A stretch of DNA of 64,000 bases from Desulfuromonadaceae bacterium (lineage in GTDB: Bacteria > Desulfobacterota > Desulfuromonadia > Geobacterales > Pseudopelobacteraceae). Made by a program: the position numbers and the translations under genes. The notes under the pieces were generated by a model that did not search any database, was not told the origin of the DNA, and saw nothing but the letters and a program-made list of their open reading frames with translations. Of the stretch, positions 31,301-38,795 are shown piece after piece. Where the stretch lies: positions 1 to 64,000 of the forward strand of contig JAQUIG010000010.1 of the NCBI GenBank assembly GCA_028683435.1, given 5' to 3'. Each line of letters opens with the position of its first letter. Position 1 is the first letter of the stretch.

Positions 31301-33626
31301 TGGCCGCATCCATGACCTCCGCCTCAACCAGTATGCCGTTGCCGAACAGTATTATGCCCGTGCCGGGGAAATCTATGCGAGGGAAGCCAATGCTCCGCTG
31401 GAAGCTGAAACGCTCCTCGAACGTGGGCGCTGCCAGCGTCTGCTCGGCAACTTCCCGGCCGCCGACACATTATATAACGATGCGCTGACAAAGGTTGGTG
31501 CGAAGGATCTGCGCACAAAGATGCGGATCGTGCTGGAGCAGGCCAATAACGCCTGGTTCCAGGGGCGCTATCAGGAAGCGTTCGACCTGCGAGAGCAGGT
31601 GGAGAAAAATGCCCTGGCCGAAAAATGGCCGCTTGAGCAGGTAATGGCAAAGAACAGCGGCGGTCTGATCTGGTGGACGTTGGGGGACAACAAACGCGCT
31701 CTGCTGGAGCTGCGCGGAGCGCTGGAGCGTGCCGAAAAGCTGGCGGTCCGCCGTGATGAAGTTGCGACGACGCTCAACAACATCGGTCTCGTGCAGCGTG
31801 AAGCGGGGGAATATGCCAAGGCGCTGGAAACACTTGGCAAAGCGCTGGCGATAGACCGTAAGCTCGGCTCCCGCTGGGCGATGGCGTACGATCTGCGTAA
31901 TCTCGGTCAGACCCGCCTGAAGATGGGGGATGCGACCGCCGCGCTGCGGGAGTTTAGTGAAGCAGCCGGTATGGCGGCGGAAATCGGCGACAAGGTCAAT
32001 CTCGCCAAGATTCAACTCGCGCGCGGCGATGCAGAAACAGAACTGAAACAGCCGGCTGCCGCTGAAGCCAGTTATCGAAGTGCGCTTGAAATCGCCGATG
32101 CGCTGCTGCTGCGGGAAGTCCGCTGGCGGGCACTGTTCGGCCTCGCTCGTCTGCAGAAAATCGCCGGTGATTCGGTCGGTGCGATTGGCTCGTACCAGCT
32201 GGCGCTGGATACGGTTGAAGGTCTGCGCGCCGAGATCAAGCTGGATCAGCTGAAAGATGGTTTCCTCGCTGACAAGATGGATGTCTATTCCGGGCTTGTC
32301 ACTCTGCTGGTCGATCTGGGGAGAGGTGACGAAGCGTTTGCAGTGGCGGAACGTTCTCGTTCCCGCAACCTGATCGATATTCTCGGCCGTCAGCGGCTGT
32401 CACTCTCCGGGTCGGCCGAGCAGGAACTGTATGACCGCCAGAACCGGCTTAAGGAGCAGATGCTTGAACAGGAAAATCTGTCGGTTCAGGCGAAGAACCA
32501 GAAAGAGCGGGACCGCTATACCACGGCGCTTGAAAAGCTGCGCGGGGATTATCAGGATCTGCTGATCGAGATTGAGCGCAAGCGCCCGGAGCTGCTTTCC
32601 CTCGTGAAGGTGAACCCGACGTCGCTTGATGATATCCGTAAACTCCTTGAACCTGGTGTTGTTCTCCTCTCATATTATCAGCTGCAGGACCGGCTCCTCT
32701 GCTGGAAGATCGATCGGGAGCGGGCAACGCTGATTATTCAGAATATCCCGGCCAAAGATCTGGCCGCAAAAATATCGTCCTACCGTCGCATGCTGCAGAA
32801 TCTGGAGCCGCTGGAAAAACAGTCGCGCGAGCTGTATGACCTGCTGGTGGCAGAGCCGCTCGCACATAGTCCTTCGATCAAGGCGGTCGGAATAGTTCCG
32901 CACGGCAGTCTTCATTACCTGGCGTTTGCAACCCTGAGCGACGGGAGGGATTATCTGGTCGACCGGCAGAAGCTGTTTTATCTCCCAGCGACGTCGGTCT
33001 TGAAATATACTCTGGCGCGACGAAGTCCAGAGAAAAAGCTCCACATTCTCGCCATCGGCAACCCCGATCTCGGCAATCCGAACCTTGATCTCCCCTTCGC
33101 CGAGCGGGAAGCCGGAACCCTGCGCTGGAATTATCCGGACGTTACAACCCTGACCCGCGAACGCGCCACCGAGAGCTGGGTGCGGGAGCATATCAGCGAA
33201 TTCGGTGTTATACATATCGCTTCTCATGGCGAGTTCGATCCGGTCAACCCGCTCTTCTCCGCAATTCGTCTGACAAAGGATGCGAAGGCGGACGGCAAGC
33301 TCCAGGCAGAAGAGGTCTTCGGACTTGATATTCGTGCCGATCTGGTCGTGTTGAGCGCCTGTCAGACCGGGCTGGGAGATATACGAAGCGGTGATGATGT
33401 CGTCGGGATGAACCGTGCGTTTATCTTTGCCGGCACCCACTCCTTGATGTCGAGCCTCTGGAGGGTCAGCGACGTTTCGACGGCGATCATGATGAAACAG
33501 TTCTATCGCAATTATATGAGTTACGGAAAAGCCGAGAGTCTGATCCGGGCCATGCAGCATGTCAAAAATCGTTATCCGCATCCCGGTTATTGGGGGGCGT
33601 TTGTACTGACGGGGGATTATTTATAA
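25320..33626 (+). CDS. giant exported propeller-TPR-CHAT caspase-like protease with second degenerate CHAT domain
   Basis: 2768 residues. The start is ATG 25320, overlapping the lipoprotein stop as ATGA with GGAG seven bases upstream. A signal peptide ends near STAAA. A TolB/PD40-like beta-propeller (about 45-330; SPDGGNWLFVSR, GDLWLWNERDGGLTQLT) is followed by a long alpha-helical TPR-like region (about 350-1560). Residues about 1570-1815 resemble a CHAT fold without catalytic residues. A second TPR array (about 1820-2340) contains classic units such as ALETLGKALAIDRKLG. The C-terminal CHAT domain (about 2430-2768) has His2636 in IASHGEF and Cys2681 in LSACQTG, the caspase-type dyad. CHAT proteases cleave proteins after activation by partner modules. 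The target and trigger here are unknown, and export to the periplasm is inferred from the signal peptide. Confidence 0.88.
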   Translation: MSLKKPVLNVFYRTAVLFALFLLNCSSTAAALPLGDELLAPAAPRPAPRSRPEISPQPAIFSSRQVLYVARAADGTRMVTVERGDKGDELWLYSFTAVPELPRLLHASQVRLAAPALNSAGTLVTFVDTEDDVKGDIWLLNLIKSDSVPRRLTGRESADDAPVFTPDGSALVYQRQLPGSAMRELVRLHLDDNRSETLPLGIDAAFAAPSPDGGNWLFVSRKTDSSGDLWLWNERDGGLTQLTSGAGRDLYPVWETPDTILFTRHSAAVGSAATGQESGQIYRLHLKRDGSDGFPFVSPLTSAALMAVAPLPAGDRFYFIAGLAGGGQVMFLPASGEIPDRGTAAEQWALAQILLERQPPDPAHARLAAYRVLAREDRPTREGALAGLALAGLMERGGETAQAGEQYGAVARRYAGFSREAALAGIARIRVQSAQRCSDTVLLQRRQEILHGAEQAMKDVAEGQGDDATARYLIDAARLLADFGGGAADQLAAVGRVEQVSRLKDASRSLKAEAALRRAVLLTKLEGGPGAIAALVEVATVYGDQEEWAEAAITAILDQVSPRDRPDQGALAALAERYRTVLPRLAMGAWNRQGDVAYRANEWATAKDAYRTVLEKFPVIPTPTAAARFALAEVLYREERYAEAKSLYETEMNLQPEDTPLYQLARSAYIRKTVAAGENLYRLGEVAASRSIFLDLIRYDGRSVEAHRGYIKSVAAMGQARELLGLYRKMLSSYPDDPVLLYAAGLTLTYLPGKENLAEADRLIARAAERMPSSEYPPQTRGYLAEIAETMHGERGGLERALAHYRCAWLLNRPLEQPENRANLDLNIGNIAFLLGSKATAWKFYSQRLAAKIPFDNPDTELIFQQRYAAVAFQMHEKEAPIAGYLRALQLAEERLNPSRPLDLFGRLSRRVVERLFSGTGLSSSAQASLAEQQAITAELERLGASPPEAPPSAGWSDFDRSIRFLLQRERALLASAPSWSKDADKSAAELNGMLAGVEKELEAVPRLVETAAEIHDRLGLAYLEADRYAAAREQFDAAFRLNSGLGFSGNLASNRRSASIATYKEAHAASGKEQQRLLRLSRDGFAELLTLIETNPPTSKVPAKRSGGLVALSATVALDKGGSTSAAFGFSAEQEKRLAETYLARIHSELGNPSAASLLLEDQLKRYPADNDKIAVSDRYGVALLVHRVAYIDYALGNLKNAAEGFKRSTLLALQGANPISAMLNLVNWGELPSADPKPVDIAAFLGAEARVSRLADGSRAALPPLVYGRYHNDVGALLARLAPAVADDGSRQALLHKALERWDRTLSIVADSSDPDLLHQQRRQRVTAQLNRAAVLAALGLTNAAEASRYAALEEADGAAAYSLQWRALAALGRYDESLGVIEHLPLTEHDLQRGELLERFAPQLEKLAAKNPEQAFALLERLSELERIQLLGRGALGLDDPVTTSQFRAAAPHLVEIDRLRAAVAKATAADKEYLQLRLQQEQAVVDDLFGARLERVPPYYALAGEGALRLAAASVELSRLSQEVNVSQTQADAFKAAQQRFNDLQRAFNSECAAGKGGRLCRMLSPQPVELIDVLETLPGKILLRFTPLDSTRWLLFTVGGKGVIGAETVDTTALNARLAATPHVLAAYEDPSRFAGAPVISWGLSATHLLQSVSQRKPFRRQVIDPAGWWPAAEPFTKLVSPRMNDRLPDAHSIVLPAHAGLLPEVPSRIGGSGYLLPLWEDESGQRHPFSELSAAENLSLVVVPHAGFSHIYSLGHLTALMGVPSLLLSDGAPGDSKRFVAAYARQSLGDAGKTLQPGWLLLGDWGPDAAEAAKLGKSRFNEYGKAGVLAHNAAAYPKALSLFENALAIVAENPSLAKHRTQLHLYARESAFAAGFTDRAIVHADELVKGLAKEKPYSPEHADALLRLGLLQANGERFAAAAVSLNESVGIFADLGMAKEQAAALADFGVVMENAVNFSAARTFFEESAGLRRTLKDDVSLAEQFRNLGRIHDLRLNQYAVAEQYYARAGEIYAREANAPLEAETLLERGRCQRLLGNFPAADTLYNDALTKVGAKDLRTKMRIVLEQANNAWFQGRYQEAFDLREQVEKNALAEKWPLEQVMAKNSGGLIWWTLGDNKRALLELRGALERAEKLAVRRDEVATTLNNIGLVQREAGEYAKALETLGKALAIDRKLGSRWAMAYDLRNLGQTRLKMGDATAALREFSEAAGMAAEIGDKVNLAKIQLARGDAETELKQPAAAEASYRSALEIADALLLREVRWRALFGLARLQKIAGDSVGAIGSYQLALDTVEGLRAEIKLDQLKDGFLADKMDVYSGLVTLLVDLGRGDEAFAVAERSRSRNLIDILGRQRLSLSGSAEQELYDRQNRLKEQMLEQENLSVQAKNQKERDRYTTALEKLRGDYQDLLIEIERKRPELLSLVKVNPTSLDDIRKLLEPGVVLLSYYQLQDRLLCWKIDRERATLIIQNIPAKDLAAKISSYRRMLQNLEPLEKQSRELYDLLVAEPLAHSPSIKAVGIVPHGSLHYLAFATLSDGRDYLVDRQKLFYLPATSVLKYTLARRSPEKKLHILAIGNPDLGNPNLDLPFAEREAGTLRWNYPDVTTLTRERATESWVREHISEFGVIHIASHGEFDPVNPLFSAIRLTKDAKADGKLQAEEVFGLDIRADLVVLSACQTGLGDIRSGDDVVGMNRAFIFAGTHSLMSSLWRVSDVSTAIMMKQFYRNYMSYGKAESLIRAMQHVKNRYPHPGYWGAFVLTGDYL

Positions 33627-33842
33627 CGGCAGAGGTCCAATGCATATGACAGAAGATCAAGAAACGGTTTGCCAGTCGGTGGTATGAGAAGTATACTGGC
33701 GGCTGTGACAACGATGATGAATCTGGCAGTTCCTAACCCAGATAAACTGGATAAGTGCGTTAACGAAATTATTTTCTTGCCAAAAAGCGCAAAAAATAAT
33801 TTCTAACTTACTAAAAAGTTCAAAATGTAAAGGGGGTAGAAG

Positions 33843-34373
33843 ATGAGAATGACACGTAGTATTGTTGCTGTCTTGGCTCTGTTGCTGGCAGCTTCTGTGG
33901 CGATTGCTGAAGAAAAAAGGTGGGTGTCGAGCGAGGGTACGGCGCTAAAAGCCGATGCATCGGCGACGTCAGAAAACATAGCAGATATGCAGATCGGCAC
34001 GGCGGTCACGGTTATCGAGTCCGGCGGTCGCTGGCTGAAGGTCAGGACGGCAACCGGAAAAGAGGGGTGGCTGTATACGGGGCGGGTTTCCGATACACCA
34101 CCGGCAGCTGAAGTTTCCGGCGACGGTGGCGGCCTGTTCGGCGCATCGATGCAGAAGAGTCAGATCAGTACGGCCAAAGCCGACAGTGCCCGCAGTATCC
34201 GTGGCCTTTCTCCGGAAGCGGCCCAGTACGCAAAAGATCGTGGCACCCCGGAAATGTACAAGAAATCCCTAGATGTTGTACTTGAACGTAAAGTTAGTGC
34301 CAATGAGTTGAAAGCATTTCTGAAAGAGGGGAAAATAGGCGAATATGCCCAGATACAGGGGGGTAAAAAATGA
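33843..34373 (+). CDS. exported SH3-domain protein
   Basis: 176 residues. Signal peptide (about 1-22, ending AIAEE), then a bacterial SH3 domain (about 25-85; TALKADASATSENIADMQIG, TGKEGWLYTGRV). A C-terminal helical part (about 115-170) contains RGLSPEAAQYAKDRGTPEMY. Bacterial SH3 domains often bind peptidoglycan or peptide ligands. AAAGGGGG precedes the ATG. Its stop overlaps the M48 protease start (ATGA), so the two are coupled and probably act together in the periplasm. Confidence 0.85.
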   Translation: MRMTRSIVAVLALLLAASVAIAEEKRWVSSEGTALKADASATSENIADMQIGTAVTVIESGGRWLKVRTATGKEGWLYTGRVSDTPPAAEVSGDGGGLFGASMQKSQISTAKADSARSIRGLSPEAAQYAKDRGTPEMYKKSLDVVLERKVSANELKAFLKEGKIGEYAQIQGGKK

Positions 34374-35245
34374 GGATTTTCCTATTAGGTGCGTTGGTAG
34401 TAGTGTCAGTTTCGGCTACATCGGCTTCAGCAGGCTTTTTTGACAAGATGCAGAATTTCGCCAATCCGGACTCAAAAGAGCGCAAAATATTTTCAGGTGC
34501 AAGCCAGCTATTATCAAGTTCGCAAGAAATAGATTATAAGACAGAGCGTTATATTGGTGAAAGCCTGGCTCTTGAAGGGTTGCAGCGTTTCGGCAATCCG
34601 GTGAAAAATGAATCGCTGCAGCGGTATGTCAACCTGGTAGGAACTGCGGTTGCCGGCAACAGTAAGCGTGCGACGATCCCGTATCAGTTCGCGGTACTGG
34701 ACAGCCCGGTGCAGAACGCCTTTGCCGTCCCGGGAGGGGTCATTTTCATCAGTCGCGCTCTGGTCTCTATTTTGGATGATGAGGCCGAACTGGCGGCAGT
34801 GCTTGCTCACGAAATCGGACACGTGTCGGCGAAACACGCATTGAAAAGCACCCAGCGCGCCCAATTTTTTCAAGGAGTAGGGACAATAACGGCTGCCAGC
34901 GTCAAGGGAGACAAAGGGAAACAGTTTGCAGCGGCCATAGGTGATATGCAGACGGTTCTGTTTGACAAGGGGCTTGATAAAACAATGGAGTTCGAAGCCG
35001 ATCTTGCTGCAATGGAGACGACCTATCGCACCGGATACGATCCCTCCGCGATGATAAGGGTATTGGAAAAACTGCAAAAGCTGGAAGTGTCCAGCACTGA
35101 TAAGAAGGGGTCATGGTTCTCAACGCATCCGCCTCTTTCCGAGCGCATTGCCAGACTTAAATCCCAACTGCGGAAATATCCGGATTATGCAACTCTGGCG
35201 TCTGTGCAGGGACGATTTGCAAAAAACGTGAAACTGAATAAATAA
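34370..35245 (+). CDS. M48-family periplasmic metalloprotease
   Basis: 291 residues. A signal peptide ends at SASA, near residue 22. The zinc site HEIGHVSAKH is followed by a third-ligand region FEADLAAMETTYRTGYDP and a family-typical WFSTHPPLSERI. Related secreted M48 proteases (BepA, LoiP) remove misfolded outer-membrane proteins. No TPR domain is attached, unlike BepA. It is coupled by a 4-bp overlap to the SH3 gene, which could supply substrate or wall binding. Confidence 0.92.
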   Translation: MRIFLLGALVVVSVSATSASAGFFDKMQNFANPDSKERKIFSGASQLLSSSQEIDYKTERYIGESLALEGLQRFGNPVKNESLQRYVNLVGTAVAGNSKRATIPYQFAVLDSPVQNAFAVPGGVIFISRALVSILDDEAELAAVLAHEIGHVSAKHALKSTQRAQFFQGVGTITAASVKGDKGKQFAAAIGDMQTVLFDKGLDKTMEFEADLAAMETTYRTGYDPSAMIRVLEKLQKLEVSSTDKKGSWFSTHPPLSERIARLKSQLRKYPDYATLASVQGRFAKNVKLNK

Positions 35246-35354
35246 ATCAGGATCTTAAGCGGACCAGAGTGACTGCCATCTGCCGTTTCTGAAATGAACG
35301 CGTTGATAACTATCCTGCTGTTTGTTAAAGTGGCTGATTCCGTTCAATTATGAT

Positions 35355-35384
35355 TTGACAAAACATTTCTGAAAAGTGTATACA
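35355..35384 (+). promoter_or_regulatory. sigma70 promoter of acnB with TGTATACA operator
   Basis: TTGACA (35355-35360), 18-base spacer, TATACA (35379-35384). The -10 hexamer lies within GTGTATACAG, whose core TGTATACA (35377-35384) is a perfect palindrome. The same 10-mer occurs on the opposite strand upstream of frdCAB. A repressor bound here would cover the -10. Confidence 0.65.
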
Positions 35385-35456
35385 GTATGCGATTTATATC
35401 CGCGATTTACCGATAATAAACACCGCAGAATATATCCCACCAAGGAGGAATATTAG

Positions 35457-37988
35457 ATGATTGAAGCGTATCTTGCACATGAAAAGGAGAGAGCGGCACA
35501 AGGCATTCCCGCACTCCCGTTGACCCCCGAACAGGCAACCAGCCTTTGTGAATTACTGGTTAATCCGCCTGCTGGAAAAGAAGCTTTCCTGCTTACCCTG
35601 ATCAAAGACCGTGTTTCTCCCGGCGTTGACCCTGCTGCCGAAGTGAAAGCTGCTTTCCTTGCCGATATCGTTGCGGGAACAAAGAAATCTCCGCTGATTA
35701 CTCCGGTTGATGCCATTCGTATGCTCGGCACCATGTTGGGTGGTTACAACGTCGCTCCGCTGATTGCTGCACTGTCAAATACCGCACTGGCTGACGAAGC
35801 TGCCTGTGCGCTGTCCGGCATGACTCTTGTTTATGACGGCTTCGAGAAAGTTGTAGAGCTTTCCAAGACGAATGCATCTGCTAAAAAAGTTCTTCAATCC
35901 TGGGCCAACGCCGACTGGTTCACGAGCAAACCGGGTCTGGCCGAGATCATCAAGGTCAAGGTATACAAGGTTGAAGGCGAAATCAACACCGACGATTTCT
36001 CCCCTGCAGGCGATGCCTGGAGCCGTCCTGATATCCCGCTGCACGCTCTTGCAATGGGTAAAACCCGTTTTCCTGATGGATTGGCAACCATTGCCAAATT
36101 CCGTGCCGATGGCTTTCAGGTCGCTTTTGTCGGCGATGTTGTCGGCACCGGTTCTTCGCGTAAATCTGCCTGTAACTCGGTTCTCTGGTGTGTCGGCCAG
36201 GAAATTCCTTGTGTGCCGAACAAAAAAACTGCAGGTATTATCATCGGCAGCGTTATCGCCCCGATCTTCTTCAACACCGCCCAGGATTCCGGCGCACTGC
36301 CGCTGAAAGCGGATGTGACAAAAATGAATACCGGTGACGTAATTGTTATCGATACCAAAAAAGGTGAGATCAAGAGTGAAGGGGGCGAACTCCTCTCCAC
36401 ATTCGAAATAGCTCCTAACACCCTTGCTGATGAATTCCGTGCCGGCGGGCGCATTCCGTTGATCATCGGTCGCGCCGTTACCGACCGTGCCCGTGCCGCC
36501 CTGGGTCTTGCTGCAACCGACATCTTCACACTGCCGGTCAACCCGGTACCTAAAGCAGGCCAGGGGTATACCCAGGCACAGAAAATGGTCGGTCAGGCCT
36601 GCGGCGTTGCCGGAGTCCTTCCCGGCACAGCCTGTAACCCCAAGATGACGACGGTCGGTTCGCAGGATACAACCGGTCCGATGACCGCCGACGAATTGAA
36701 AGAACTTGCCTGCCTCAAATTCTTGTCGCCGATGTTCATGCAGTCCTTCTGCCACACTGCCGCCTATCCGAAAGCGTCTGACGTCAAGATGCACAAGACC
36801 CTGCCGCAGTTCATTATTGAGCGTGGCGGAGTTCCTCTGAAGCCGGGCGACGGTGTTATCCACTCATGGCTGAACCGCCTGCTGCTCCCTGATACCGTAG
36901 GTACCGGCGGCGACTCCCATACCCGTTTCCCGATCGGCATCTCGTTCCCGGCCGGTTCCGGCCTAGTCGCTTTTGCCGGCGCGATGGGCTTCATGCCGCT
37001 TGATATGCCGGAATCCGTTCTGGTCCGTTTCAAAGGGAAACTCAACTCCGGTATCACCCTGCGCGATGCTGTTAACGCAATTCCGTACTGGGCCATCAAA
37101 CAAGGTCTTATGACCGTGCCGAAGAAGAACAAGATCAATATCTTCAACGGCCGCATTCTCGAAATGGAAGGTCTCCCTGACCTTTCCGTAGAGCAGGCTT
37201 TCGAACTGACCGACGCCGCTGCAGAACGCTCTGCCGCAGCAGGATGCATCAAGCTTTCCGAGGCTTCTGTGGCAACATATCTGCGTTCCAATGTGGCGCT
37301 GATGAAGAACATGATCAAAGAAGGGTATCAGGACGCCCAGACGCTGCAGAATCGTATCGATGCCGTTAATGAATGGCTGAAAGCTCCGAAGTTGCTTGAA
37401 GCTGACAAAAACGCTGAATATGCTGCAGTCATCGAGATCGACCTGGCTGAGATTACCGAGCCGATTCTGGCCTGCCCGAATGACCCGGATGATGTCAAGC
37501 TCCTCTCAGAAGTTGCCGGGACACCGATTAACGACGTTTTTATCGGCTCCTGTATGACCAATATCGGTCACTACCGGGCAGCTGCCGAAATCTGGCGGGG
37601 TAGTAAATTCAACCCGAGTGTGCGCACCTGGATTACACCTCCTACCCGCATGGATCAACAACAGCTTAAAGATGAAGCCTATTTTTCGGTATACAGTGCC
37701 TTTGGCGCCCGTATCGAAATCCCGGGCTGTTCACTCTGTATGGGTAATCAGGCTCGCGTACCGGACGGGGTCAACATGTTCTCGACTTCGACCCGTAACT
37801 TTGATGATCGTATCGGCAACGGCGCCAAGGTCTATCTCGGTTCCGCAGAAGTTGGGGCGGTCACGGCACTGCTCGGCAAGCTGCCGACACCGGCTGAGTT
37901 TCTTGCCATCTACAAGGATAAGATCGAGCCGAACAAGGAAAAGATCTACAAGTACCTGCAGTTCGATGAGATGGCTGAATACAAGTAA
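35457..37988 (+). CDS. acnB: bifunctional aconitate hydratase 2 / 2-methylisocitrate dehydratase
   Basis: 843 residues, the AcnB type. The swivel domain is N-terminal (DDFSPAGDAWSRPDIPLHAL, VGDVVGTGSSRKSACNSVLW) and the cluster-binding domains follow. [4Fe-4S] ligands are visible in FIGSCMTNIGHYRAAAEIW and CSLCMGNQARVPDG, with a further Cys in the QSFCHTAAYPK region. It interconverts citrate and isocitrate in the TCA cycle. AAGGAGG precedes the ATG. Transcription is probably monocistronic, from the promoter at 35355 to the terminator at 38036. Shared operator-like DNA with frdCAB suggests common control. Confidence 0.97.
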   Translation: MIEAYLAHEKERAAQGIPALPLTPEQATSLCELLVNPPAGKEAFLLTLIKDRVSPGVDPAAEVKAAFLADIVAGTKKSPLITPVDAIRMLGTMLGGYNVAPLIAALSNTALADEAACALSGMTLVYDGFEKVVELSKTNASAKKVLQSWANADWFTSKPGLAEIIKVKVYKVEGEINTDDFSPAGDAWSRPDIPLHALAMGKTRFPDGLATIAKFRADGFQVAFVGDVVGTGSSRKSACNSVLWCVGQEIPCVPNKKTAGIIIGSVIAPIFFNTAQDSGALPLKADVTKMNTGDVIVIDTKKGEIKSEGGELLSTFEIAPNTLADEFRAGGRIPLIIGRAVTDRARAALGLAATDIFTLPVNPVPKAGQGYTQAQKMVGQACGVAGVLPGTACNPKMTTVGSQDTTGPMTADELKELACLKFLSPMFMQSFCHTAAYPKASDVKMHKTLPQFIIERGGVPLKPGDGVIHSWLNRLLLPDTVGTGGDSHTRFPIGISFPAGSGLVAFAGAMGFMPLDMPESVLVRFKGKLNSGITLRDAVNAIPYWAIKQGLMTVPKKNKINIFNGRILEMEGLPDLSVEQAFELTDAAAERSAAAGCIKLSEASVATYLRSNVALMKNMIKEGYQDAQTLQNRIDAVNEWLKAPKLLEADKNAEYAAVIEIDLAEITEPILACPNDPDDVKLLSEVAGTPINDVFIGSCMTNIGHYRAAAEIWRGSKFNPSVRTWITPPTRMDQQQLKDEAYFSVYSAFGARIEIPGCSLCMGNQARVPDGVNMFSTSTRNFDDRIGNGAKVYLGSAEVGAVTALLGKLPTPAEFLAIYKDKIEPNKEKIYKYLQFDEMAEYK

Positions 37989-38035
37989 GACCTTGTGATG
38001 AAAAGCTTGAGGCTGAGAGGCTGAAGGCGTACTAT

Positions 38036-38078
38036 ATCCCCCGTTCGGGCTTGCCCGGGCGGGGGATTGTCTTTTTTT
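38036..38078 (+). terminator. terminator after acnB
   Basis: Stem ATCCCCCG (38036-38043) with CGGGGGAT (38060-38067), extended inside by CGGGC/GCCCG, followed by TGTCTTTTTTT. A strong intrinsic terminator 48 bp after the stop. Confidence 0.85.
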
Positions 38079-38157
38079 GTCCTGATAATTATTAAGCAGA
38101 AGCAAGCCGATGCATTGATACTTATGATGTAAGATTACAGTTTATGAGGAGAGCGGA

Positions 38158-38778
38158 ATGGGAATATTTGACAAAGTAACTGAAAAGATACAACAAACAA
38201 AAAACAATATTCGTCCGAAATTTTTATCTGTATCAGAAGAAGAACTGAAGAAATTACTGATTCAAGGTGAGTCGCTTGTTTCCATGATAACGCAAGCCGT
38301 TGCCACCAGTGCCAAGACATTGATTCTGACAAACCTGAGAATCATCGTCTATGACCACGGCATGCTCAACTCCAGCTTTAAGGATTATTATTTCAGAGAT
38401 ATGAAAGATGCACGCTTTGATACGTCTGTGTTAAGCGGGGGGACAATAACGATAAATGCCGACAAAGGAAATAATGCTGGATCGGTAATAATAACGGATT
38501 TACCCTTGCAGGAATCGAAATTATTTTATACTCGGCTTCAGGAAATTGAAAGGGACTGGTGGGAAAAAAAGCGGAACCTTGAGCTTGAAGAAATGCGTGC
38601 TGTTGCTGGCGGCACTAATATTTCAATGGCAACACCTCAAAATACTAATAGCCAAGTGCCTTTACCTAGCGAAGACGTTGAAGGTAAACTACTTAAACTA
38701 AAAGGACTATTTGATAAAGGTCTTATTGATGAAAGCGAATATAAGGACCGGAAAAGTCAATTATTGACACAGTTATAG
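38158..38778 (+). CDS. bacterial PH-domain protein with C-terminal SHOCT motif
   Basis: 206 residues, cytoplasmic. Residues about 25-130 form a bacterial pleckstrin-homology-like domain (AKTLILTNLRIIVYDHG, SSFKDYYFRDMKDARFD). The last 30 residues are a SHOCT motif (LLKLKGLFDKGLIDESEYKD). SHOCT tails are common on multimer-forming or prophage/stress-related proteins; no function can be assigned. The base composition is clearly more AT-rich than the flanking acnB and FAD genes, and the gene stands alone between two terminating units, which suggests later acquisition. AGGAGAG precedes the ATG. Confidence 0.8.
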   Translation: MGIFDKVTEKIQQTKNNIRPKFLSVSEEELKKLLIQGESLVSMITQAVATSAKTLILTNLRIIVYDHGMLNSSFKDYYFRDMKDARFDTSVLSGGTITINADKGNNAGSVIITDLPLQESKLFYTRLQEIERDWWEKKRNLELEEMRAVAGGTNISMATPQNTNSQVPLPSEDVEGKLLKLKGLFDKGLIDESEYKDRKSQLLTQL

Positions 38779-38795
38779 AGTCTATTAAGTACACG

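Noticed and set aside
32670-33581. 303-codon minus-strand ORF over the CHAT domain
   Set aside because: Lies exactly antisense to the catalytic CHAT region with its clear motifs; no ribosome site.
33671-33702. GCCAGT...ACTGGC hairpin after the CHAT gene as a terminator
   Set aside because: Only a 6-bp stem with a long loop and no T run, so not called.
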